Shown piece by piece: positions 1-8,182 of a stretch of 64,000 bases of DNA (position 1 is the first letter of the stretch; every line of letters begins with the position of its first letter). Position numbers and translations under genes: made by a program. The DNA comes from Nonomuraea spiralis (GTDB taxonomy: Bacteria > Actinomycetota > Actinomycetes > Streptosporangiales > Streptosporangiaceae), in assembly GCF_014648435.1 (NCBI RefSeq), contig NZ_BMRC01000013.1, forward strand, positions 62,001 to 126,000, in the 5' to 3' direction. Under the pieces are notes generated by a model. That model had not been told where the DNA came from and searched no databases. It saw nothing but the letters and a program-made list of their open reading frames with translations.

Positions 1-388
1 CGTAGAAGTCGGCGTTGGCGCCGAGGGTGCCGAGGAAGGAGGCCTTGTAGTCGGGGCTGCGGCCCATCCAGCCGTAGGTCATCCTGGCCCACGTCGCGAT
101 GGCCCGCTGGTCGGCGACCAGGTCCTCGACCGTGCGCGGGGTGGTGAAGAAGCGGTGGGTGTAGCCCTCGCCGCCGCTGTCGGTGGGGCAGGTCAGCAGC
201 TCACGGGTGTCGTCGGCGTGGAGGGCGTCGTAGAGCCTGGCGGTCATCCGCACCGGGTTGTGGAACGCCGGGTGCTCGGTGACGTCCTTGACACGCTCAC
301 CGTAGAGGTAGATCTCACGATCGTCACGCAGGCTCTCGACGTACTCGCTGCCCGTGAGCGGGCGGGTCTTCGGCGCGGCATCGGGCAT
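1..388 (-). CDS. 4-hydroxyphenylacetate 3-hydroxylase family (HpaB-type) oxygenase, N-terminal part
   Basis: The gene starts at the ATG at 388 and runs off the left edge, so only about 129 residues are visible. A GGGAG ribosome site sits 7 nt before this ATG. The N-terminus (SGSEYVESLRDDREIYLYGERV-type, here beginning MPDAAPKTRPLTG) followed by DVTEHPAFHNPVR and TYGWMGRSPDYKASFLGTLG is the typical start of HpaB-type FADH2-using phenol ortho-hydroxylases. Family members hydroxylate a phenol ring using FADH2 supplied by a separate reductase; SgcC of the C-1027 pathway does so on a carrier-protein-bound aromatic acid. The divergent O-methyltransferase and the downstream hydroxymandelate, halogenase and carrier-protein genes suggest that it hydroxylates the same aromatic unit. 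No reductase partner is visible. The substrate is inference; the family is well supported. Confidence 0.85.
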   Translation of the reverse strand, partial: MPDAAPKTRPLTGSEYVESLRDDREIYLYGERVKDVTEHPAFHNPVRMTARLYDALHADDTRELLTCPTDSGGEGYTHRFFTTPRTVEDLVADQRAIATWARMTYGWMGRSPDYKASFLGTLGANADFY

Positions 389-537
389 CGGACATCTCCC
401 TGGGCAGGCGGCACGGTGCGACCTTCAGCGTGGCACCCGCGCCCGCGCCGGCCATCTCGCCGTGTGCGCAGTTTCGCCGGGAACGGCCGGCATTCTGGAA
501 GGTGCTCGCCCGCGGGCCCCGGTGTGACGATGGCCGC
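389..537. promoter_or_regulatory. divergent intergenic region, HpaB hydroxylase / O-methyltransferase
   Basis: About 150 bp separate the leftward hydroxylase from the rightward O-methyltransferase and must hold both promoters. I could not identify convincing -35/-10 boxes or an operator. An open frame extends the methyltransferase upstream to 430, but its residues (Ala/Pro/Arg-rich) do not look like the family and I treat it as non-coding. Confidence 0.4.
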
Positions 538-1530
538 GTGACGGAGCATCGCCTGTGGGCGCTGGCCCACCTGGGAACCCCGATGGCGATCCGGGTGGCC
601 GCGACGCTGAGGATCGCCGACCGGCTCGCCAAGGCGCCGGCCACCGGCGCCGAACTCGCCCCCGCCGTGGACGCCGACCCCGGCGTGCTGGAGCGCCTCA
701 TGCGCTACCTGGCCGCCAGGGGAGTGCTCGCCCGCGACGGCGACGGCAGGTACACCCTGACCGCCCTGGGCGAGGAACTACGCGACGACCATCCGGCCGG
801 GATGCGCGCCATGCTGGACATCGAGAGCTGGGAAGGGCGGGCCGAGCTGGCCTTCGCCCACCTGCTGGACAGCGTGCGCACCGGCGAGGCCGCCTTCCCC
901 CTCCAGTTCGGCCGGTCCTTCTGGGAGGACCTGGCCGCCGACCCGGCCCGCGCCGCCGCGTTCGACGCGCGCATGGCCGCCGAGGTCCCCGGCCGGGCCC
1001 CCGCCATCGTCGCCGGGTACGACTGGGGCGGCCTCGGCCACGTCGTGGACGTCGGCGGCGGCGACGGATCCCTGCTCATCGCCCTGCTCACCGCCCACCC
1101 GGGGTTGCGCGGCACGGTCGTCGACCAGCCCGCCACCGCGCGCACCGCCGCCGCCGCGCTGGAGGCCGCCGGCCTGTCCGGCCGCGGCGACGCCGTCGGC
1201 GGCAGCTTCTTCGACCCGCTGCCCCCGGGCGCCGGCGGCTACCTGCTGTCGTGGATCCTGCACGACTGGAGCGACGACGACGCCGCCGTCATCCTGGGCC
1301 GCTGCGCCGAGGCGGCCGGGCCGGGCGGCTCGGTGTTCGTGGTGGAGGACTTCGGCCCCGACGGCGAGTCGCCGCGTACCGGGATGGACCTGCGCATGCT
1401 CGTCTACTACGGCGGCCGCGAGCGCGCCGTCGCCGACCTGCGCGCCCTGGCCGGACGCTGCGGCCTGGAGGTCGCCTCGGTGCACCCGGCGGGCGCGCTG
1501 CGGATCGTCCGGCTGGTGGTGACCCCGTGA
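538..1530 (+). CDS. SAM-dependent O-methyltransferase (aromatic/hydroxyneurosporene type)
   Basis: About 330 residues, close to the normal size of the family. It has a winged-helix dimerisation domain in the first 90 residues (TPMAIRVAATLRIADRL, then LERLMRYLAARGVL) and a C-terminal Rossmann domain with the SAM glycine loop VVDVGGGDGSLL, followed by VVDQP and the SWILHDWSDDDA motif typical of small-molecule O-methyltransferases. These enzymes methylate phenolic hydroxyls. I chose the GTG at 538 because it begins the conserved WALAHLG segment; no strong ribosome site precedes it. The stop overlaps the next gene (GTGA), so the two are translationally coupled. With the divergent HpaB hydroxylase it probably converts a newly made aromatic hydroxyl to a methoxyl; this is inference from context. 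Confidence 0.85.
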   Translation: MTEHRLWALAHLGTPMAIRVAATLRIADRLAKAPATGAELAPAVDADPGVLERLMRYLAARGVLARDGDGRYTLTALGEELRDDHPAGMRAMLDIESWEGRAELAFAHLLDSVRTGEAAFPLQFGRSFWEDLAADPARAAAFDARMAAEVPGRAPAIVAGYDWGGLGHVVDVGGGDGSLLIALLTAHPGLRGTVVDQPATARTAAAALEAAGLSGRGDAVGGSFFDPLPPGAGGYLLSWILHDWSDDDAAVILGRCAEAAGPGGSVFVVEDFGPDGESPRTGMDLRMLVYYGGRERAVADLRALAGRCGLEVASVHPAGALRIVRLVVTP

Positions 1531-2738
1531 CGCCCGCCGAGATCGTCGCCGCCCTGGTCGCCCCCGAGGGCCGCCGCGACCCCTACCCCCTGTACGAGCT
1601 GCTGCGCGAGCACGGCCCCGTGGTACCGGTACGCCCCGGCCTCACCGTCGCCGTCGGGTACGCCGAGATCAACCGCGCGCTGCGCGACAACCGGCTCCGC
1701 GTCCAGGACGCCGCCGGCTACGACCACATCTATCCCGCCTGGCGCTCGCACTCCTCGCTGCGCGGCTACACCGACTCCATGCTGTACCGCAACCCGCCCG
1801 GCCACACCCAGACCCGGCGCCTGGTCAGCAGCGGCTTCACCCCCGCCCGCGTGGCCGGCATGCAGGTGTCGGTCGAGCGGATGGTCCACCGGCTGCTGGA
1901 CCGGCTGGACGACCTGGGCGCGGGCGGCACGCCCGTCGACTACGTCGCCGAGTTCGCCTCCCGGCTGCCGATCGCGGTCATCAGCGCGCTCATCGGCGTG
2001 GCCGAGAACGACCAGAAGTGGTTCCGCCAGGTGGCCTCCGACCTGACGATCGCCCTGGAGGGCATCACCAACGTCAAGCGGCTCGGCATCGCCGACAGGG
2101 CCATGGACGAGCTGGCCGGCTACTTCGGCGAGCTGATCGACGACCGCCGCCGCCACCCGGCCGACGACATGCTCACCGCCCTCGTACGGGCCCACGACGA
2201 CGGCACCCGGCTCAGCCACGACGAGCTGGTCGGCAACCTGATGTTGCTGCTGACCGCCGGGTTCGAGACGACGAGCTTCCTGCTCGGCCACGGCCTGCGG
2301 CTGGCCTTCGAGCATCCGGGCCTGGCCGCGCGGCTGCGCGACGAGCCGGGGTTCGCCACCGCGTACGTGGAGGAGGTCCTGCGGTTCGAGGCGCCCGTAC
2401 AGGCGACCAGCCGGTGGGCCGAGGCCGCGACGGACATCTCGGGCATCCCCGTGCCCGGTGGGACGAAGGTCGTCCTCATGCTCGCGGCCGGCAACCGGGA
2501 CCCGAGCCGCTTCCCCGACCCGGCGCGCTTCGACCCCGACCGGCCGGACGTGCAGCCGCTCAGCTTCGGCGCCGGGCCGCACTTCTGCCTGGGGGCGCCG
2601 CTGTCGCGCATGGAGGCGCGCATCGCGCTGCCCCTGCTCCTGCGCCGCTTCCCGGCCCTGGCCGCCGCCGAGCCCCCCGACCACCGGGACCGCTGGGTCG
2701 GCCGCGGCCTGCGCCGCTTCCTGATCACAGTCTCCTGA
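1527..2738 (+). CDS. cytochrome P450
   Basis: 403 residues, full length for a bacterial class I P450. Visible motifs are the I-helix oxygen-activation sequence LLTAGFETTSF, the K-helix EVLRFEAP (ExxR) and the haem loop FGAGPHFCLGAPLSRMEARI, whose Cys is the axial ligand. The GTG start overlaps the methyltransferase stop by 4 nt. It is most likely an electron-transfer-partner-dependent monooxygenase acting in the same tailoring pathway. No ferredoxin gene is adjacent. The substrate cannot be told from sequence. Confidence 0.9.
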   Translation: MTPAEIVAALVAPEGRRDPYPLYELLREHGPVVPVRPGLTVAVGYAEINRALRDNRLRVQDAAGYDHIYPAWRSHSSLRGYTDSMLYRNPPGHTQTRRLVSSGFTPARVAGMQVSVERMVHRLLDRLDDLGAGGTPVDYVAEFASRLPIAVISALIGVAENDQKWFRQVASDLTIALEGITNVKRLGIADRAMDELAGYFGELIDDRRRHPADDMLTALVRAHDDGTRLSHDELVGNLMLLLTAGFETTSFLLGHGLRLAFEHPGLAARLRDEPGFATAYVEEVLRFEAPVQATSRWAEAATDISGIPVPGGTKVVLMLAAGNRDPSRFPDPARFDPDRPDVQPLSFGAGPHFCLGAPLSRMEARIALPLLLRRFPALAAAEPPDHRDRWVGRGLRRFLITVS

Positions 2739-2766
2739 CCGCCGCCTCCCGAACCCCGGCGCGCGC

Positions 2767-2798
2767 ACAGGGCCCCCTCCGGTCGGAGGGGGCCCTGT
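2767..2798. terminator. bidirectional hairpin terminator
   Basis: A perfect 14-bp inverted repeat (arms 2767-2780 and 2785-2798) with a 4-nt loop lies between the convergent P450 and N-acetyltransferase genes. Its GC-rich stem without a long T run is usual for actinomycetes. Confidence 0.8.
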
Positions 2799-2819
2799 TC
2801 CTGCGCCGGAAGCCGGGCG

Positions 2820-3692
2820 TCAGGCCACGGAGACCGCGCGGCGGCGGGACTGCCAGGCCTCGTGGGCGCCGCGGACCTTGGCCCACAACGCCTCCCGCTC
2901 GGCCCCGTTGACGTCGTCGAGCCGCAGGCCGAACACATCCTCCAGCGCCCCGAACCACTCCTGCCGGGTGGCCAGCTCCCGCTCGGTCCTGCCGTCCCCG
3001 CTCACCCGGCGCAGCATGCAGCCCACCAGGCAGTCGGCCCCGGTCGCGTCGCGCCGCAACACGACCGCCGCCCGTACCAGGCGCGACTCGGGCGAGGTGC
3101 ACAGGTACGGATGCCACTCCACGAAGTCGCCGGGCGCGGCGGGCGCCGGCTCGACGTCCAGACCGGCGATCGACCCGCGCGGATCGTGGTCGAACCGCCA
3201 GCCGCCCGGCTCCACCTCCGAGCCGGACAGCCGGAACTCGAACGGCCCCTGCCGGTGGACGCCCGGCCGCAGCGGCAGCGGCTCGTGCAGCCCGTCCCCG
3301 AGCCCGATGTCCACCAGCCAGTCCTGCCCGTCGAGCGCGACGGTGAGCGCGAGGTGCGGGGCGAACGACGCCGGCGAGGCGGGCGCCCGTACGGCGGCCT
3401 GCACCCCGGCGCGGTGCCAGGTGACGTCGTAGCCGAGCGCGGTCAGCAGCGTGGCGAACGCCCCGTTGAGCTGGACGCAGTAGCCGCCGCGCCCGCGCAG
3501 CACCCGCTCGACCGACTCGCGCGGGTCCACGGTGGTCCGCCGGCCGAGCTGCACCTCCAGCGTCTCGTACGGCACCCGTTCCACGTGCGCGCGGTGCAGC
3601 GCGCGCAGCGCCGGGAGCGACGGCTCACCGGGGTCGCCGACACCCAGCCGGTCGAGGTAGGCGTTCAGGTCACGGTCACGGGTTCGCGGCAT
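2820..3692 (-). CDS. nat: arylamine N-acetyltransferase family protein
   Basis: 290 residues. The NAT catalytic triad is visible: Cys72 in RGRGGYC, His113 in FAPHLAL and Asp128 in LVDIGLGDG. The sequence after the Cys is VQLN instead of the common FENN, which suggests a divergent acyl or amine specificity. ATG 3692 is preceded by a strong GGGAGGG ribosome site. NATs move an acyl group from CoA to an arylamine or hydrazine; relatives such as RifF use the same fold for amide closure of ansamycins. Nearby kynurenine-pathway genes could supply an arylamine (anthranilate), and the neighbouring CoA-transferase an acyl-CoA. Whether it is a biosynthetic or a protective enzyme here is unknown. Confidence 0.85.
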   Translation of the reverse strand: MPRTRDRDLNAYLDRLGVGDPGEPSLPALRALHRAHVERVPYETLEVQLGRRTTVDPRESVERVLRGRGGYCVQLNGAFATLLTALGYDVTWHRAGVQAAVRAPASPASFAPHLALTVALDGQDWLVDIGLGDGLHEPLPLRPGVHRQGPFEFRLSGSEVEPGGWRFDHDPRGSIAGLDVEPAPAAPGDFVEWHPYLCTSPESRLVRAAVVLRRDATGADCLVGCMLRRVSGDGRTERELATRQEWFGALEDVFGLRLDDVNGAEREALWAKVRGAHEAWQSRRRAVSVA

Positions 3693-3872
3693 GGGCCGGC
3701 CCTCCCTTCGATGGCTGCGTCCATCGTGGTCCGCGGCGCGGGCGGCCCGCACCTCGCGGATTGCTCGGCGGGTCCGTACGGCGCAATCCACGAGATGCGG
3801 CGGCGCACGGCCGCGACCGACGATGACCACGATGACACTGCCCTGAGCGGTTCACCGGGAGGAGACGACCAG

Positions 3873-4550
3873 ATGCGCAACCAGACTGTCGCACCGGAGC
3901 GGGTGAGCACCCGTTGGGAGGATCACCTGCCCGACCTGCTGGACAAGCTGGGATTGCCGGCCGAAGGGGCGGTCCAGGTGGGCGCGCACCGAGGTCAGGA
4001 GGTGGAGGCCCTCACCAGGTGCGGCTTCCGCCGCCTGGTCATGATGGAGCCCAACGGCGACCACCTGCCCGCGCTGCGCGAGCAGCTCCGGCTGCACCAC
4101 CTGTCCGCCGGGCTGCCCGAGCCCGAGCACGGCCACCCCGCCCGCGAGGTCGTGGCGGCCTGCGCCGGCGTCGAACGCGGGCAGGCCACACTCAACGTCA
4201 CCCCCTACGACAAGCAGTCCAGCATGCTGCCCCCGCTGCTGCCCATGGCCGTCGTCCGCCAGGACGTCGTCCCGGTGATCCCCGTCAGCGAGGTGCAGCA
4301 CGGCTGCAACGTGCTGATCGTGGACGCCCAGGGCGCCGAGCTGGAGGTGCTGGCCGGCACCGACCTGGACCGGCTGCGGCTGGCCGTGATCGAGGGCAGC
4401 GCCACGGCCCGCTACAGCGGCGGCTCGACGCTGGACAGCATCGCCGAGTACATGACGGCCCACGGCTGGCGCGAGGTGGCCGCCTGGCCGCACCTGCGTC
4501 CCGGCGTCGTGGACGTCGCCTGGCTGGCCCCCTGGCCCACCCCGTTCTGA
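3873..4550 (+). CDS. FkbM-family SAM-dependent methyltransferase
   Basis: 225 residues. FkbM features are the GAVQVGAHRGQEVEAL glycine loop, an acidic strand VMMEPNG, a QSSMLPP segment and the VLIVDAQGAELEVLAGTDL motif near residue 150. The family usually methylates hydroxyl groups on natural products or glycans. The ATG at 3873 follows a GGGAGGAG ribosome site. Its TGA overlaps the next ATG by one base, placing it first in a three-gene unit with enoyl-CoA hydratase and CoA-transferase. The substrate is unknown. Confidence 0.75.
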   Translation: MRNQTVAPERVSTRWEDHLPDLLDKLGLPAEGAVQVGAHRGQEVEALTRCGFRRLVMMEPNGDHLPALREQLRLHHLSAGLPEPEHGHPAREVVAACAGVERGQATLNVTPYDKQSSMLPPLLPMAVVRQDVVPVIPVSEVQHGCNVLIVDAQGAELEVLAGTDLDRLRLAVIEGSATARYSGGSTLDSIAEYMTAHGWREVAAWPHLRPGVVDVAWLAPWPTPF

Positions 4551-5314
4551 TGCGCCGCCCCTCGGCCGGGAGCCTGGAGTGCGAGCGCCGCGGCGCGGTG
4601 GCCGTCCTGCGGCTCAACCGGCCTCACGTGCGCAACGCGCTCGGGTCCGGGCTGGTCGCGGAGCTCGGCGGCACGCTGGCCGCGCTGGACGACGACCCCG
4701 AGGTGCGCGCGGCCGTGCTGACCGGCGCGCCTCCGGGGTTCTGCGCGGGTTCGGACCTGAAGGAGCTGTCCGGGATGACCCGGGAGGGCATGGTGCGGCA
4801 CGAGGCCGACACCGGCCGCATGGCCAGGGGCGTCCAGCACCTCGGCCTCCCCGTGGTGGCCGCCGTCGAGGGCTTCGCGCTCGGCGGCGGCTTCCTGCTG
4901 GCCACCGGCTGCGACGTCGTGGTCACCGCCGAGGACGCCCGCTGGCACCTGCCGGAGGTCCGGCTCGGCTGGGTGCCGCCGTGGGGCATCCAGAGCCTGG
5001 CCGCCCGGGTCGGGCCCGTGGCCGCGCGGCGGCTGGTCTGGGGCGAGCGCCCGCTGACCGGCCGCGAGCTGCACGGGCTCGGCGGCGCCGACGAGCTGAC
5101 CGGGCCGGGGGAGGCCCTGGACGGCGCGCTGGAGGTGGCGGCCAGGCTCGCCGCGCTGCCCCCGCACGCGGTCGCCTCCGCCAAACGCGCGCTGACCGAC
5201 GCCGTCAACGGGCCCGCCGAGACGCTCGACGCGCGTACGGGCTGGATGTTCGGCGCCGACTGCGCCTCCACCGCGGCCCGCGAGAGCCTGGCCCGCTTCG
5301 GGGTCCGGTCATGA
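4550..5314 (+). CDS. enoyl-CoA hydratase/isomerase (crotonase) family protein
   Basis: 254 residues, the usual crotonase length. Both oxyanion-hole segments are present: GFCAGSDLKEL and ALGGGFLLATGCDVV, followed by LPEVRLGW, which carries a candidate catalytic Glu. Crotonases hydrate, isomerise, dehydrate or cleave acyl-CoA thioesters. Coupling on both sides (1-nt overlap upstream, ATGA downstream) to a methyltransferase and a CoA-transferase suggests work on an aryl- or acyl-CoA intermediate made in this cluster. The exact reaction cannot be assigned. Confidence 0.8.
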   Translation: MRRPSAGSLECERRGAVAVLRLNRPHVRNALGSGLVAELGGTLAALDDDPEVRAAVLTGAPPGFCAGSDLKELSGMTREGMVRHEADTGRMARGVQHLGLPVVAAVEGFALGGGFLLATGCDVVVTAEDARWHLPEVRLGWVPPWGIQSLAARVGPVAARRLVWGERPLTGRELHGLGGADELTGPGEALDGALEVAARLAALPPHAVASAKRALTDAVNGPAETLDARTGWMFGADCASTAARESLARFGVRS

Positions 5315-6921
5315 GCGGCGGGCCCGGCCGGTCGCACGGCGCGAACGGGCGCGGCCGTACGGGGAAGGTGTGCGGGGCGGCCGAGGCCGTCGCGCTCATC
5401 GCCGACCACCAGGCCGTGGCCAGCACCGGCGTCATCGGCTGGCTCACCCCCGACGCCCTGCTGGCCGCGCTCGGCGAACGCTTCGCCACGACCGGCGCGC
5501 CGCGCGAGCTGACCTTCTACTTCCCCTGCGCCACGGGGGACGCCGTCGGCATCGGCGGCATGGACCACGTGGCCAGGAAGGGCCTGATGCGCCGCATCGT
5601 GTCCGGCTCGTTCATCAACCCCCGCCACCCCGTGACCGGCGCCCGTCCCGCCCTGACCGAGCTGATCCAGAACGACCTCGTCGAGGCGTACAACTGGCCG
5701 ATGGGCGCCGCCATGCACTGGCTGCGCGAGGTGGCCAGGGGCGGACCCGGCTACCTGACGCGGGTCGGCCTCGGCACGTACGCCGACCCCAGGCACGGCG
5801 GCGGCAGGTTCACCGGCCTGGCCCAGGAGGACCTGGTGGAGCTGGTCGAGCTGCGCGGCGAGGAGTACCTGTTCTACCCGTCCTGGCCGCTGCACGCCGG
5901 CCTGGTCCGGGCGAGCTCGGCCGACCCCGACGGCAACCTGTCCTTCGAGGACCAGCCGCTGTTCTCCAGCGCGCTGGCGATCGCCCTGGCGGTGAAGGCG
6001 TGCGGCGGGACGGTGATCGCGCAGGTGTCGCGGGTCGTGCCCGCCGGGACGCTGCCCGCCCGCGAGATGCGTGTCCCCGGGGCGCTCGTCGACCGGGTCG
6101 TCGTGGTCCCGGACGCCCCCATGACCACCGGCGTACGGCACGACCCCGGCTATCTCGGGCACGTCCCCGACGTCGTCGCGCGCGTGCCCCGGCTGCCGTC
6201 CGGCCCGGACAAGGTGATCGCCCGCCGCGTCGCCAGGGAGGTCCGGCCGGGCGAGACCTCGATCTTCGGGTTCGGCGCCTCCTCCGACGCCGTCCTGGCC
6301 ATGGCCGAGGACGGCCTGCTGGACGAAGGCCGCCTGGCCGACCACCTGTTCACCACCGAGCACGGCTCCTTCGGCGGCATCGTGATGAGCGGCTGGCAGT
6401 TCTCGGCCAACTACTCGCCGAGGGCGCTGCTCGACGGGCCCTCGCAGTTCGACTTCATCGACGGCGGCGGTTGCCCGTTCGCCGCGCTCGCCTTCGCCCA
6501 GATCGACGCCGACGGCAACGTGAATGTCAGCCGGTTCGGCGCCGCCAACCCCGGCGCCGGCGGGTTCGTGGACATCGCCCACAATGCCAGGCGCCTGGTC
6601 TTCGCCGGCACGCTGACCACCGACGGGCTCCGGGTGGACTGCGGCGGCGGCGGGTTGCGGATCCTGGCCGAGGGGCGGGTGCGCAAGCTCGTGCCGCGGG
6701 CCGGTCACGTCACGTACCGGCTGGGGGAGGGGGTGCGGCGCGGGCAGTGGGCCAGGATCGTCACCGAGCGCGCGGTCCTCGACGTCACCTCCGGTGGACT
6801 GGAGCTCGTGGAGCTCGCGGACGGGGTGGACCTGCGCCGCGACGTGCTCGACCAGATCGGCTTCCCGGTCCGGGTCTCACCCTCGCTCGTCCCCATGGAC
6901 CCCGCCCTCTTCCTCCCCTGA
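5311..6921 (+). CDS. acyl-CoA:acetate/propionate CoA-transferase (YdiF/Pct-like)
   Basis: 536 residues, matching family I CoA-transferases with the alpha and beta domains fused. The N-terminal half carries the CoA-binding GVIGW segment. The C-terminal half has FTTEHGSFGG, in which Glu350 is the expected covalent thioester nucleophile, followed by DFIDGGGCPFAAL and GAGGFVDIA. These enzymes swap CoA between short acids. Here it may activate an acid for the adjacent crotonase or recycle CoA. The ATG overlaps the hydratase stop (ATGA). Confidence 0.8.
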   Translation: MSGGPGRSHGANGRGRTGKVCGAAEAVALIADHQAVASTGVIGWLTPDALLAALGERFATTGAPRELTFYFPCATGDAVGIGGMDHVARKGLMRRIVSGSFINPRHPVTGARPALTELIQNDLVEAYNWPMGAAMHWLREVARGGPGYLTRVGLGTYADPRHGGGRFTGLAQEDLVELVELRGEEYLFYPSWPLHAGLVRASSADPDGNLSFEDQPLFSSALAIALAVKACGGTVIAQVSRVVPAGTLPAREMRVPGALVDRVVVVPDAPMTTGVRHDPGYLGHVPDVVARVPRLPSGPDKVIARRVAREVRPGETSIFGFGASSDAVLAMAEDGLLDEGRLADHLFTTEHGSFGGIVMSGWQFSANYSPRALLDGPSQFDFIDGGGCPFAALAFAQIDADGNVNVSRFGAANPGAGGFVDIAHNARRLVFAGTLTTDGLRVDCGGGGLRILAEGRVRKLVPRAGHVTYRLGEGVRRGQWARIVTERAVLDVTSGGLELVELADGVDLRRDVLDQIGFPVRVSPSLVPMDPALFLP

Positions 6922-6938
6922 CCGCCCTCGTCCACCGC

Positions 6939-6970
6939 AGCCGGGCCGCCCGTGATCGGGCGGCCCGGCT
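6939..6970. terminator. bidirectional hairpin terminator
   Basis: A perfect 14-bp inverted repeat (6939-6952 / 6957-6970) with a TGAT loop lies between the convergent CoA-transferase and kynureninase genes. Confidence 0.8.
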
Positions 6971-6985
6971 CGCGTCCGTCCCACC

Positions 6986-8182
6986 TCATGCCGCGCGGCT
7001 CGTGGCGCTCAGGGCGCGGATCTCCTCGGCCAGGTGGTCCATGGCCGCGCCGAGCTGCGCGTCCGACAGGTACGGCGCCGGCCCGAGCCGCAGGTGGTCG
7101 CCCCGGCTGTCGGCCTGCACCCCCCGAGCCGCCAGCCCCGCCCGCAACCGCCCCGCGTACGGCGAGCGCAGCGCGAGGAACCCGCCGAACTCCTCAGGGG
7201 CGGCGTCCCGGTCCCGGCTGATCACGTGCTCGGGCGCGTCGATCGCGTCGAAGCGCGCCGCCAGCAGCCCCCGCTGCCGCAGCGACACCGCCCGCAACAC
7301 GGGCGGCGTCAGCCCCTGCCCGGCGAAGAAGTCGAACACCCGGGCCGCCCGGTAGTGGCTCACCGGATCGTAGGTCGCCCCCGCGAACCGGGCCGCCCCC
7401 ACCGGGTAGCCGACCCGCCCGGCCGCCCGGGGATCGTCGGCCAGCTCGGCGAACTCCGCGTACCAGCCGGTCACCACCGGCCGCAGCCGGTCGGCGTGCG
7501 CCGGCAGCCGCAACACGCAGTTGCCCTCCCCGAGCTGGAGGTACTTGTACCCGCCCCCCACCACCCAGGCCGAGTCGATGCCCGCGGTCGAGAACGGCAC
7601 CACCCCCAGCGCGTGGTAGGCGTCCACCAGCAGCTCCACGCCCCGGCGGCGGCACGCGGCGGCGAGCGCGTCCAGCCCCGGCACGATCCTGGACGTCTCG
7701 AACAACACCGCCGAGACCAGCACCGCGGCCGTACGGTCGCAGGCGGCCTCCGCCAGCCGCGCGGCCAGCGTGCCCGCGGGTTCCGGCGGGACCACGACCA
7801 CCTCCACGCCCTCCTCGGCCAGGCGGGCGAGCTGCCGCCGCAGCGTGTGGAACTCGCCGCCCGAGGTGACCAGCCGGGGCCGGCCGCGCAGGTCCAGCGC
7901 CGACAGGAAACGCAGCACCAGCTCGTGCGTGCTGGACCCGAGGGCCAGCTCGGCGTACGGGTCGCCGAGGAAGAGCCGGAACCCCTCCCTGACCCGGTCG
8001 GCCTGCTTGAAGGCGGCGGCCCACTTGTCGTCCACGTCCCTGGCGGCATCGGCGAAGGCCTCGATCTGCCCGTCCAGCGCCGCGTCCGGCCAGGCCTGGT
8101 GGGAGTGGCCGGTGAGCAGCAGCCGGTCGGCCGCCCGGAAGGCCGCGTAGTGGGGCGCCAGCCGCGCCGAGAGGTCGTTCAC
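6986..8182 (-). CDS. kynU: kynureninase-like PLP enzyme
   Basis: 398 residues, fold-type I PLP enzyme. The segment LTGHSHQAWPD near the N-terminus, ELALGSSTHELV, LLVDAYHALG and the internal-aldimine lysine (Lys213, in GGGYKYLQLGEG) fit kynureninases. The reaction is L-kynurenine or 3-hydroxykynurenine to anthranilate or 3-hydroxyanthranilate plus alanine. The GTG at 8182 overlaps the stop of the tryptophan dioxygenase gene, so the pair forms an operon that opens the indole ring and then releases the arylamine. No kynurenine formamidase is seen; a housekeeping hydrolase could supply that step. A general class V aminotransferase is the main alternative, made unlikely by the dioxygenase partner. 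Confidence 0.8.
   Translation of the reverse strand: MNDLSARLAPHYAAFRAADRLLLTGHSHQAWPDAALDGQIEAFADAARDVDDKWAAAFKQADRVREGFRLFLGDPYAELALGSSTHELVLRFLSALDLRGRPRLVTSGGEFHTLRRQLARLAEEGVEVVVVPPEPAGTLAARLAEAACDRTAAVLVSAVLFETSRIVPGLDALAAACRRRGVELLVDAYHALGVVPFSTAGIDSAWVVGGGYKYLQLGEGNCVLRLPAHADRLRPVVTGWYAEFAELADDPRAAGRVGYPVGAARFAGATYDPVSHYRAARVFDFFAGQGLTPPVLRAVSLRQRGLLAARFDAIDAPEHVISRDRDAAPEEFGGFLALRSPYAGRLRAGLAARGVQADSRGDHLRLGPAPYLSDAQLGAAMDHLAEEIRALSATSRAA

Noticed and set aside
4624..6708. A 694-codon minus-strand frame across the crotonase and CoA-transferase genes
   Set aside because: It spans two genes with clear catalytic motifs on the plus strand and has no coherent domain itself.
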